Assembly (NCBI RefSeq): GCF_023278565.1
Contig: NC_064676.1
Location: 248,001 to 312,000, forward strand
Source of the DNA: Colletotrichum lupini
Lineage: Eukaryota > Ascomycota > Sordariomycetes > Glomerellales > Glomerellaceae
DNA: 64,000 bases
Direction of reading: 5' to 3'
Under the pieces are notes generated by a model that had not been told where the DNA came from, did no database searches, and was given only the letters and a program-made list of their open reading frames with translations. The position numbers and the translations under genes are program-made. This document shows positions 11,501 through 23,757 of this stretch, piece by piece; within the stretch, counting starts at the first letter, position 1; each line of letters begins with the position of its first letter.

Positions 11501-13362
11501 ACGTATATAATAAGCGAGCTACCTAGATAAGCGAGCTACCTACCCGATCGTAACTATATTATATTCGTAACTAAAAAGTAATACTTAGAAAAGTAATTTA
11601 ATTAAAACTATTTAATATCCTTTTTTTTAGACATTCTTTTAGTAATTTAATATATTTGCGTATTATAATTAGTATTTTTATAAACGGTATATCGTTATTA
11701 ACTCGTTTTAGTTCTTAGTTAATAATTACTATTTTAACGCGTTTCCTTTTCGATTTAAATTATTACTTTTTTTTATAACTAAAAGTCTTTTTTATTAGTT
11801 ATTATAAGACTTCCTCCTTATTTAAGACGTGTTTTCTTAGCCCTTTTACGTTAACTAAATAGGTTATTTTCTTTTTAAAAGATCTAGTACTATAATTTTA
11901 ATAAAGTAATTTAGTATATAAATCCTCGTGCCCCTTTTAATAAATACTTAATAGCTTCGATAATTAAAATTAAAGAGCTATTTTAATAATAAGTAATTCG
12001 ACTTTTACTAAGTTATAATTATAATAATACTTTTATTAGGTTATTTAGTATTTAAAAAGTCTAAGCTAGTAGTATTATTAAGAGGGATTTTAGAAGTATT
12101 AGAGTATATAACTTTACGTTAAGCTTAGATAGTATACTTTTTATATTTAAAAGTATAAGCCTAGCTCTTTTAAATCCTCTTTAAATATTTTTTTTATAAT
12201 CGCTTACGTAAATACTTTATAAAACGTAAAGAAGAAGTCTTTTTTTATAATATAAGTATTACCTTATTATATTTTTTTCTTAATTTCTTAGTTATATACC
12301 GTTTTTAAAGGCTTAAAATATCTAATATCTAAGGGCTATAGTAAATAAAACGAATAAGCCGGTATATAAAGGGTAATAATATTATTCTCTTTATAATATA
12401 ACTTAAAATCCGTAAAATAATAACTTTCGTATCCGTGAATAATAAAGAGGTAATATTAACCTTTTATATATAGTTTTATATACTTTTTAAAGTATTTTAC
12501 CTAATCTAGGTCTTTTTTATTTATTATTTAGCCGTTTTTAGACGTTACGATGACCTAATTACGTAGTAAACCGGATTTTATATACTAAGTAAAGAGGTAA
12601 TATTTACTTATAATAATAATATATAGCGGGATACTATATCCCGACGAGCTAATAACCTAAATAATTATAACTTATTTACGATTACTAAGCTATATTATTT
12701 TCGTATTTAAATGCCTTTTTATACTCGTAACGACTATTCTAAATATAATCTAGCTTATTATAAAGCTAGTCTCGTTAAAATTATAAATATCGGACTTTAT
12801 AATATTGTATTTTATAATTATATTTATTACGAGGTAAAACTACGTATTTATTATATTTAGGTCTTTATATTAAGCCCTTTTATAGTTATACTTATAAAAA
12901 AATCGTATTTAGAGCTATAATTAGCGCTTAATAAAGTTAAAAGCCTAGCGCTTCTTAACGGGCAGCGCGTCGTAGTTAGTAAGTAGTTAATTAATTATAT
13001 TTTCTATATTACTAATACGGGGAGGAAACGATTAGGAATCTAAGTTAAGAATATACTTAACTAGTTTCTCTTTTTTAAATATAGTTAATTTTTATAAGTT
13101 TAGTATAATATCTTATTATATAAGTATACTTTTTAAACGAGTACTTAAGGTCCTAAAAAGGACTAAGTAAATCTTAGCTACTACTTAAATACTTAGTTTT
13201 AGGGTTTTTTTAATAACTTAGATTACTAAGTTTAACTAAGTTTCTTTAGTTTATAATATTATAATTATATTATAGCGTTATATAAGGTAAAAAGTAAAAA
13301 ATAAAATAGTCGTAGTTAGGTAAGTAGCTCGCTTATTTAAGTAGCTCGCTTATTATATACGC
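11501..13362 (-). mobile_element. Fot1/pogo-like (Tc1/mariner superfamily) DNA transposon nested in copia copy 2
   Basis: The ends are inverted repeats (ACGTATATAATAAGCGAG... and its complement ending ...CTTATTATATACGC), each with two tandem copies of an AAGCGAGCTAC unit. TA at 11499-11500 and 13363-13364 is the target duplication. Copy 3 at ~47340-47360 shows the uninterrupted target TATATAACCTA. On the minus strand, despite RIP stops, about 12000-13100 reads as a DDE transposase: a NFNETSF motif (normally DETGF), ISSSGYSIPLYIII, then IIHGYESYY (normally a LDGHESH-type second Asp block), then KENNIITL and PLDI. The 1862-bp length fits Fot1-type elements. Inactive. Confidence 0.88.
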
Positions 13363-16300
13363 TAACCTATTTTTCTATTTATATATTAATTTTTTTATTA
13401 CTTATAAATTACTTTAACCCCTTATTAAGGGTTATTTTTATAAAAGCGTTAGCGAGGTTATTGTTATTATTAATTTAACGGATTTTAAGTATCTCGCGCT
13501 TTTTATACGATTACCTAAGGGCTATAATATTAATTATAAGCCTCTTTTCTTTTATTATCCTTAATTTAACGAGGTATTTATATAAATAACCGTTAGGATT
13601 AATAAAAAGCTAAGTTAATTAGTAATTTCTTTTAGTATTATTAAAATCGTATAAAAGAGGTTAATACCGTTAATTATACTATAAACTTTTAATACTAATA
13701 TATTTTTTATTATTTACTTATTTTTAGTTAAGAAATAGTAGATTATATTACTATATATAGTAAATTCGCTCTTACTTATACTCTCGTTAGCTAGGATAAT
13801 AATATACCTTAATTACGAAGTAAGGTCGTTATTATTTATAAATAACTTATTAATAAAGATATAAAGCTTATTAATTATAAAGTTAATTAAATAGTAAACG
13901 AGGCCTCGATCGAGATTCGTTTATTACTACTTAAATTACTTATTAAGTATTTTAACGTCTTATTTAGTTAGATTTATAATTTATATTATTTTAGTATAAT
14001 TAAAAGTTATTTTAAGTTAATATATACTCGTAATATATACTCCTTATATAAGCTTAGCTTTATACTACTTTTTAACGTTAATTATATTTAGATTAACGAA
14101 GTTAATTTTCTTACCTTATCTTTTTTATTAAAAAACGACGGTTTTTTTTTTAATAATAAGAATCTTATTATTAAATACTAAGGGGGCGTTCGTTATAAGG
14201 ACCTCTTTTAGTTTTATTATAAAGCCCGCTTTTTAAAGCTTCTTATCCTTTTTCTTTATAAAGTTAATATTAAATAAGCTTAATATATCGTTAGTTTATA
14301 TTCTAACGATCCTAAATTAGTTACTTTTATATTTAAAAATTAGTAAGTACGAGTCGTATATAAATATAATTATTAATAATTAATTAATATAAAAATTATA
14401 ATATATAGCTTATTAATAAGTGCCCGATTTTGCGAGCTTATATAGTAGCTTAAGTACTTTAATAATCGTACTTTCTAAGTACTTATTAACTATTTCCTTT
14501 AGTAAATAGGCTAAGATTTTCTTTATAAGCCTTATAGTTAATTAAATATAAGCTTAGGTAATATTATCGCTCTAAATCTCGTATTCCTTTTTTTATAATA
14601 ATATTATTAATATTATTATTAACTATTAACTATAGCGCTATATAGTAAGTAATTATATAAATAGCATTACTTTTTTAATATTACCGTACTCTTATATTAT
14701 ATACTTAGACTTCTCGTATAATTAGAGTATTTTTTTCTTTTTAATTTTATAAACTATTCGTAATTTAAATATATAAAGGTTTATATACTTTTCTAAATTA
14801 TAAAAAATAAATCGATAAACCCCTCGATTATAAAAAGTATTTATTTCGATAAGATCTAATCCCTTAAATAGCTTTTTAATAATTATAATTACGCTTTTTT
14901 TACGTAATTTAATTATTAGCTCGAAATTAGCTTTTTTCTCTTTTATATAAAAGGTATTAATTACCTTATTATTAATAATAAATTATTACGTTAGGGCTTA
15001 TTATTATATCCTTTCATAACGTCTCGTTAATAATATTAGTACTTTTTTGTAATTTCCTCTTTCTCGTTATTTATTGATATTACTATAACGATTTTATTAA
15101 ATATAATTTCCTATACCTCTATTATAAATTATATAGTTTCCCTTAGCTCTTTTATCTTTTATAAATTAGAAATTACCTCGCTAAGATTTATATAATATAG
15201 TTTAATTATTATAATTAATACCTCGAGGGGCTAATTATAATCCCTTATAACTATATAAAATCGCTCGTTAACGGAAATTAATTTATATAACCTAGCTTAT
15301 TATTAAGTAATTTCGTATTATACTTATATATCCGAATTTAATAGTATATTTAAATTACCCCTTATATTAGGCTTATTATACGTAGTAATTATCTCGTTAA
15401 TTTACTTTTTTATATTTATTTTACATAATACCCGTATTACTTTTTTAATTACTTAGGCTTATTAACTTACGTTTAATAATAATAATAAGGCTAAGGTCGT
15501 TTTTAAATATACTCTAAATGTTAATAATATTAATATAAGCCCGTTAGGCCCTATAATATTATTATAGTATTTAAGTACTATTTAGAAGTATTTATCGCTA
15601 GTAAAATCGGGATTTTCCTTTTTAATAATTCTAAACGCCCTTTTTAGTTATTAATATACCCTTTCTACTTTTTTAATATTATAGTACGCTTTAACGGGCA
15701 CGACTTTTAGTTATATACTATAAGCCGTTATATTTTTTTTAAATTTTACTAATTTAAAACTAATATTAGCGTCGGTTTTAATACTATTTAGCGGTCCTTA
15801 GTATATATCGATCTATCTTTTTTATAAAGCTATTTATATTATTTTTATTTATAAATCTTAAAGGAATTGTCTTATTTAAAAGGATATAGCTATGTTAATT
15901 ATATATAAAACTAGCCGACTATTTAAATAGAAAATATCGACGACGATTTCCTAATTAAAATTAAGCTTATTACGTAATTTAAATTTAAATTTATATAGGC
16001 TTTGCGTATTTATTTAGTATTAATAATATACTCTTATTAACTACTCTAGCGCCCCTATTTTAATATTATTATTACTTAATTACTTTAAAAAGTTATATAG
16101 CTTCGTAACTAACGGGTACTCGAATTTTTAATATAGCTATCTAAGCTTATTTTCCGTTAAGTAATTAATCGACTTTATATTATTAATAAGCTTTATAAAT
16201 ATATACCCCTATTATTATTTAACTATTTTAAAATATTTACTACTAGAGATTCTATTCTTTATATTATTAAATATAATACTTACTTAATTTATATTTTTTA

Positions 16301-19300
16301 AATATAAGAGAAATAGGGTATTAATAAGTAAAATATAAAAGGTTATTATTCCGAAGTACGTCTCTATTTTTACTATACTTAGGGCGACGATTTCTTTACT
16401 TAAGCCGAAGCTAATCCTCGTAATACCCGCCGTTAACGTATTAAGTATTATTAATACGATAAAATTACCCTTTTCTTTTTATTAATTATTATAATACCCT
16501 AGTACTTAAGATAACTTTATAAAAATTATCTAGGCCGTATTTTTTATTTACGTAAAATACTTATACGAGCTTAGTATTTAATAAATTTAAGTAGTATAAA
16601 AAGGACCCCTTTAGTTATTTTTAAATTTACTTAGTACTATATTCTTTTTTTTTAAATATCGAGAGAGGTAGCGTCTTTTTTTTAAGTATTAACAAAATAG
16701 GCTTTTATTTTATTAAATTCGCCCTTTTAGCTACCTCTATATCTATTATTTAAAGAACTATTCTCTATTATTTATAAATAAAAGCCTATTTATTAAGAGC
16801 TTTTATTACCCTTTATTCGTTTAACCTCGTATACTTTTTAAAAATTAACGGGGTAAAAAAAGAGTAGTTAATATTATTAATTTTACTATAATCTAATTTA
16901 TTAATATAAAAAGTAAGATCTTTTTTATTTTTTAAATTTCTTATAGGGGGCGGATGCTCTAAGCTACTATTTTAATTACTATTATTAAGTTTTATACCTC
17001 TAGATCTACCCTTATATATAATAAAAAATTAGTTAAATTAATAAGGGTTAGTTTTATTATTTACTACCCTCGACTTTTTATATTATTTATATAATTTCGT
17101 ACGCTCTTTTTTAAAGTAGTTACTTAACTAATATCTATCCTTTTTATAAATATAATATTACTTTTTTTATTACCCTATTTACGAGTTAAATCTTTACTTA
17201 TTTAACGAATCTAGGCCTTTTTATTAGCGATTACTATATCTAGCCTCTTTTCTTTTCTTATTATACGTTTAATTAACTTAATATTATTAATAAGGGCCGT
17301 TATATATTTAAAAATAGGTTTAGTACGGTATTTTTATTTTAATATTAAAGCTAGATCTTAGCCTTAAATAAAGCGTTTTATAGTTTTTAAGTACTTAGTA
17401 TACGGTTATTTTGAATTTTTAATACGTACTAAACTACGGTATAAAAATATTTAACTTTTTATTTATTAATTCCCTTATTTAGCTAGGTTTTTATTAGCTT
17501 ATTAATTTAATTAATAAGCTTTTTAAAAATCTTTATTTATAATTTACCCTCTATTATCCTAATTATAAATATAAAAGAAATTACTTATAATTTAAATAAG
17601 AGCTTTAGGTTCTTATTATAAGTTTTAAAGCGGTTTCGGATTATATTAATTATATTAAAAAAGTTATTTTAATTAAGATTACGTACTACTTTATAATAAT
17701 AATTAAAGGCTTAATTTATAAAGACAATATTAATTACCGAATAGTACTAATATTCCCTAATCCTTACCTTTTTATAATAATTATAAAATATTATTAAGGT
17801 TTTTTATAAAACCTTATACTTCCCCCTAGAGTATAATTTCTTTTTTAAAAAGATCTTTTTAAAGTTTATAAATTACTTCGTATTTATTATTATATTTTTA
17901 GTATTTATATACGATCCCTGCGTTATTACGTATTATTAATAACTTTAAATTATTTATTTCTTTTTATATTAACTAATTAATACCGAATTTCGTATTAATA
18001 ATAGTAACGAACTAAAAATTAAAATAAGTAAAATCGTTAATTATCGTATTTTTAGTATTATATTTTACTTTTATATATCTTTTTATAATAATAGATTACC
18101 ATTAATAATTATAAAAAGGAAATTTACGTTATTTACTCTTTTTTTAAATTCGTTAAAACGATTATACGCCCTATCGACTTATACTTAGTTTTATAATATA
18201 AATTCCTCTTTTATAATCGTTATTACTAAGATTTCGTATAATTTTTATAATTATAATTATATTAATAATACTCCTCGTCCGTAAAGGAATTTATTAACTA
18301 TTTTTATAATTCCTAAGCTTATATTTATAAACTATTTATCTAATTAATAACTAAAGTTATTCATAATTTTATAAAATAGGGGTTACCCCTATAACCCCTT
18401 TTTTTTATAAACTTTAGTTAAATAGATTAATACTACGTTAATTTACTTATTATTAAGCTAATTTATAACTTTATATATTTACGTCCCCTAATAATCCGGG
18501 TTAATATTTACTTATTTATAAGGGATTAGGATTCTATTTAAAATCGGGTTTTTCCTTTTTTTCCCTTACCCTAATTTATTAAGAGTCGTATTTTAGCTCG
18601 TATTTATATTAATAATCGTTAGCGTATTTAATTTTAATAAGAATATATTTAATCTATATACTAGTTATAATAAATCTATATTTTTATTACTTAACGAATT
18701 TATTAAGGTCTAAGAAATTCTTATTTCTTTTTACTATCTCGCTACTACTCTCGTTTTTACTATTTTTAATAATTATTATTACCTTTTTAAACTACTAACT
18801 ATTATACTTATTAAGATCCTCTTTTTTATTTAATATAAAGAAATAAGTTTTAATAGTTCCTTTTTTTAATAATAATAATAAACGTTTATATTATTATAAA
18901 AAAATATAATAATTAGTTTTAGGATTTTTATTAATTATTAATTTTTTATTATTCTATATACTTTTAGTTTTTTAAGCCTCGTACTTTTTATAATTTTTAA
19001 ATAACTTCTTTCTTTAACTTATTTTTTTAAAAATAGTATTTTATAAAAATAGTTAAAAATAAACGCTAAGTAACTTATAAAAGAGCTATATAAGCTATTA
19101 AGTATAATTAGTAAAGCTAAGCCCTCTTTTTTATAAAATTATAAACGTTAAGGACTTATTAAAAATACCCCCTTATTACTTATACTTAATTAGGCTAAAT
19201 ACTTTAAAAGTCTTTTCTCTTACTACTTCTCTATACCCTATTTTATATTTTTTAAATAGTTTTTTTCGTATTCTAATTATAATTAAATAATTATTATTCA

Positions 19301-20206
19301 TTAATAATCCCTTTTATTACTTAGTTAATTTTTTAAAATTAATAATTTCGTACTAGGAACTAATATAAAAAGAAGCCTTTTAATAATATTCTAAAAAAGT
19401 CTTTTTTTTTTTAAATCCTCGTCTTCTTAGCCTTTTTTTAAGTTAATAATAATTATAATAAAAGGTTATAGGATTACTTTAAAATAGCCGCCTTTTTTTT
19501 AAATTAATTTTTAAAATCCGTAATACTTTTAACTTAATATTATTAAGACTTTTAAATCCCCTCCTCTTTTATTAAACCGTCCCTTATATTATATTCTTAA
19601 ATAATACTTAGAGAGTAATTAAAAGGGCTACGAAGAAATTATTTAAATTATAAATTTAAAGTCGTATTTATAAGATCTTTATAATAATAGACCTTTTTAT
19701 ATATTATAAATTTCTTAGCTTTATAACTCCTATATAGTTTCTTATCATATTTATTAAAAATATTTATATTTAAAGATCTCTTTTTTTAATTATATAATAC
19801 TTTTTTATATTATATTAACGAGCTCGTCCGTTATACTAATTAATTAAATAAGTAGTTATTTTATAAGTATTTCTTTTTACTAATTTAACTAGTTAATTTT
19901 TAATTACGGGCCGGTTATAAAAAAGTTATTTAATAAAAAAGCTACTTAAGGCGATAGTAAAAGGCTAATTACTTAAGTAATCCTATCAATTAACGTAGTT
20001 TAATATAATAAACGTCGACCTCTTATAAATAATAAAGGGCTACGATTACTTAATTCCGTATAGTATTTAAAAATCGCCCCTTTTTATTTATTTTTATAAA
20101 GTTAATTAGTATAAATCTCCTATCCCGTATAATATTAAAAGGTTATCTTTTTTATATAATAAGATATTTTATTAATTTATAATAATAAAATTTAATTATT
20201 AATTAG

Positions 20207-20411
20207 TATTAATATCCTTATTATAAAATATTTAGTTCGAACTATAGTTAATAAAGAGATTAATTAAATTATATAAATATTTATATAATAAGTATAAAAA
20301 GGAGGTTCTAACTATAGGTTAGGCTAGTTATAATAATCCTAAATAGGGCCCCTAATTAGCCCCTGTGTAGTCGGCTATATGCCGCGGTCGAATTAGACTT
20401 CTAATTCGATA
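20207..20411 (-). repeat. 5' LTR of copia copy 2
   Basis: It begins TATTAATATCC and ends TAATTCGATA, followed by TAATC (20412-20416), the right target duplication. Confidence 0.87.
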
Positions 20412-20416
20412 TAATC

Positions 20417-21554
20417 TATTCTACCTTTATCTCCTCCTACTTGCATGACCCTTTATCTTAACTTTTACTACTGCGATTTCAGCCTATATTATAGTTATTA
20501 TTTGGAACATCTCAAACGATTCATTGTTAACTCACGGAACTCAATAACCTCGAGGTCTGGAAGTACCATTGGTTATCAACATACTATGTGTTTGTTAGTA
20601 TATTATGAAAGGAAGGCATGCGAAGGTTGAGAGAACTAACCCCATGGATTGCAAAGTTGCCGTCTCCAACAATTTGCGCCAGAGCTTTGTTCAAACGGCT
20701 CTGACTACCATACTGTATAGGCAAAGTTTGAGTGCACATACTGCCTACAAAACATTGACCTCAGACGAGGCGTTTTGATCTCAAAGTGGAAAAGCCACTG
20801 GGACTGGACATAACAGACCTAACTACGTGGACTGACAATACGCGTGATCCTCTCACTATTAAATAAGTACATATGCGAACCTCAAGAGGCTGAAAACTTA
20901 CCGAACGATATTTTTGCCAGTGAAGCATGGGTGATAATCACGCTACTGTTCAAGGCGAACCTCCCAGCCAGGATGTGCCCACCGATGCCTAAGTTGCATG
21001 CATGCACTCAGTGCATATGCAGACCCACGCACAGCCCCGAATGTAGGCATGATGTTCCATTCTACCACGTTGGGCGTTCTGCTTGGCTGATTTGGTATCA
21101 AGAAAGAGCTGCACAACGGTGGCAGCCATTTTCCCAAATCCAAACCAGAACGGCCCGCACTTCTCGGGAGATGGGGAACGAGCCTGCCGACGCACACCGT
21201 TCCTCGCCAACCGGAGCATCCCGACAATGCTCAACGCGAGGCGCCTTTCGAGCGGGGTAAACCTTTGGAAATTTTGCCGGATTATTGAAACCAGATCATG
21301 CTGACGGTGAACTTAGCTCTTCCCGAGGTAGGTACTCAGACTTGGCCTGATGGGATGTAGTCCGGGGAATCTTACTGCTCATCTCAGGGTTCGAGGTTAA
21401 AACTGATCTCTGTGACCTAATTACCTCACATGCACCTTCTACTTGATGTCTCTCGTGATCTCAACCATCAGTCTATTTCTCATGAACTACCCGAAAGCTC
21501 GCTTAAGTTTGATTCAATACTTGAAGCTTCGTCCGACCCAACTTACCAGTCGCC
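20417..21554. other. Normal-composition region with no confidently supported gene
   Basis: Overlapping frames on both strands at about 20844-21304 (up to 138 codons plus, 94 codons minus) lack recognisable domains and each has the other as a competing reading. The segment could hold the 5' leader of the CorA-like gene or a decayed gene. Confidence 0.45.
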
Positions 21555-23415
21555 ATGTCATGGCTATGCCGTGATCCGAAAATATTCGAGGAAGATCTTG
21601 AGGTGCTTGACTTTGAACCGACAGAAAGTCAGCTGATCTCAACCGAACGACAAGATAATGTGGGATGAATTCTCCATGAGCCGACTTTTGATGAGCAAAT
21701 AGTTCACGTTCTGACATCAAGAAGGCTCTTGACCATGCAGAGTCCTGGACAATGAAGACGTGTGCACACTGGAAACAATGGTTAGAGACGGTAAAACTTC
21801 CCGATCATATTCTCACTGCCTTACGGTAGCCAGACAGAACTAATATCGTTGATTTATAGGATCGGTCGGGGCGACGGTTCCCCGAATCTAGCAGACTGAA
21901 TCTAATATTAGGGGGTCGGGCGGAATTTCCTTGGGAACATGATCCGTCCGCTCTTTCGACACTACCCTGGTCATACCAAATCTTTTCAAAGGTTCAGCGA
22001 CGCTTCCTCGTGCACAGTGGTATCGTGAGGACGATCAATCGTAACACGAGCTGCATGTTTTCTCAGATGAATTTTGGATGGAACTTGAATGATTCCAAGC
22101 AGAAATCGCTCGGTACGTGCCAATCTGAACGATGAGATAGCCGGTATTAGGTAACTCACCAAAGATAGTATACCTCTGCAGGACGACAGCATCGTGGCCA
22201 GGAGACATGGCTTTATCCGTGACTTTTATGCCCAGCACTTTGACTACGAATGCTGTCTTGTTCGGATGTGATCTCAAGAAGCCAGACATGTACGACGATC
22301 GCATGACCTTGGCCGATATTATCACTAGTCGACTAAGAAACTCAGATACCCCGGTGTTTCATCCAATGATGTTACCGACCATCTTTGCAGATGTCGAACG
22401 AGACAGACAAATCGAGCTCGTCCGAGAAAAGCTGGAGCAACTAGGACGACGGATCGATCGCATTACCTTCATGAAGCCCGCTGTGAAAACTTCAGCGAGC
22501 GTCCGTAATGAGATGGAAACACTCAATGATGATGAGAAAGCCATGTCCAGTCCATTCGGTGCCCATCACCTTCAGCAGGGCATGTCAACTTCGTCTGGTT
22601 CAACCACCCTCACTGAGGATAAGGGTCTCGTTTCACCTTGTACTTTTCCAGACGAAGAAAGTCTTCCGACCGCCAAGCTCTGGCAGCAAATAAGTCGTCT
22701 CAGAGTTGGCCTGAGCAATTGGAGAAGACAGCTACTCAAAATGATTTCTCACGTCGAAGATCTCAACCGTGTCGAGTTTGCACCTCGTGGTCCTTTCAAC
22801 AGCACATACAGAGAAGAGCAAAGACTACAGTTCTTTCTCACAGGAGAGCGAATCAGAAACAGGCTGCAAGAGCTAGTTGATGAGTATGATGAATACATCA
22901 GAGAATGTTCACACATAATGGATGGGTTCAGCTTGGCAACTCAGCTTGTAAGTTGATCACAGTCTGTAGTTCTTCACTGCGACGGACTATTCGCTCATCT
23001 CTTTCGAGTAGGAAATCAGCCAAATTGGTCGTAGCGATGCGAAGACGAACCAAGAGATATCGCGAGTCAACCTAGATGTTGCCAAAATGACCCGACGGGA
23101 CGGCAGCATCATGAAATCAATCGCGGTGCTAGGGATGATCTTCCTACCTGCTTCTTTCGCAACGGTGCGTGATTCGATTTCCCAAATGAATATGAATGTC
23201 GGGTTGATCTCTGTCAGGCATTTTTCTCTATGGACTTCTTCGACCTTCCCAAGCAAGGAAAAGGTGGAATACTGTCAAGTCTTTTTTGGATTTACGTACT
23301 CGCCGCGGTTTTGTTGACATTGGGCACGATGGCTATATTCTATTTCTGCATCTTGAAGAAGAGGGACAAAGAGGTTGAAAGCGACAGGAGCTCAACAGCA
23401 GTATCGTTGGTCTGA
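21555..23415 (+). CDS. CorA-like fungal membrane protein with two C-terminal transmembrane segments (predicted)
   Basis: Six-exon model: 21555-21659, 21722-21790, 21860-22112, 22151-22947, 23012-23164, 23218-23415, giving 524 aa. All joins keep frame. The large middle exon carries ALSVTFMPSTLTTN, then a coiled-coil-like region rich in Glu/Arg (ADVERDRQIELVREKLEQL) and a second helical region. The end resembles the CorA/ZIP-type layout of fungal proteins: SIMKSIAVLGMIFLPASF (TM1, ~443-462), a short FFSMDFFD loop, and TM2 (~477-505) followed by KKRDKE. The canonical GMN motif of true CorA Mg channels is not visible; FSMDFFD sits in its place, as in many fungal CorA-like proteins of unknown substrate. 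The first donor (GTGGGA) and the 38-nt third intron (22113-22150) are weak points. The 3' half is much more certain than the first two exons. Confidence 0.68.
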
Positions 23416-23719
23416 GGTGTTGTCTTCAGCCTTAGTCTCGAATGTGTCGACAATTACATAAGAGCGGCTTCAAATTCCTCATCGAGTGACCAAGCTAGAA
23501 CGCAGTGGGCAAGTAAGCTGACATCAGATCAACCCATTGAGTAGCTCTGGACCTTTTCCCAACAACTCATGTGACACAGTAATCAGACACTCGTTAGTGC
23601 AGAAGGAAATGATTCGACGCATATAGCGGCTATTCGGTAGCTTTGTACCCATGTCGGTTCAGCCGCAATTTGATGTGGTAGCTCGTACTCGACTGAAAAC
23701 CCTTGTATGGTAAAGTAAT
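23416..23719. other. 3' flank of the CorA-like gene; no gene seen
   Basis: Composition is normal and there is no open frame of note. The segment ends at the putative target duplication CACCC (23720-23724). Confidence 0.6.
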
Positions 23720-23724
23720 CACCC

Positions 23725-23757
23725 TACGGCAGACTGCAAGAGGCACTCCGCCAAAAC
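23725..23757 (+). repeat. Left 33-bp terminal inverted repeat
   Basis: It starts TACGGCAGACTGCAAG and ends CCGCCAAAAC, an exact reverse complement of 28618-28650. Its CpA dinucleotides are intact, in contrast to the element interior. Confidence 0.9.

Larger units (their letters stand above)
11186..20411 (-). mobile_element. Ty1/copia LTR retrotransposon, copy 2, RIP-destroyed, interrupted by a pogo-like transposon
   Basis: The LTRs are 205 bp (11186-11390 and 20207-20411). Flanks CAATC (11181-11185) and TAATC (20412-20416) are a 5-bp target duplication differing by one C-to-T. A purine-rich tract, read on the minus strand, adjoins the LTR at 11390, so that LTR is the 3' one and the element reads right to left. 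The interior is collinear with copy 3 (47236-53634), where a copia protease frame is still visible. Without the nested insertion the element is about 7.36 kb, ~0.56 kb longer than copy 3. Nearly all CpA/TpG are gone and no frame is open. Confidence 0.88.

Noticed and set aside
20844..21304. Small gene at 20.8-21.3 kb
   Set aside because: Competing frames on both strands, no domain, no coherent exon structure; kept only as an unsupported region.
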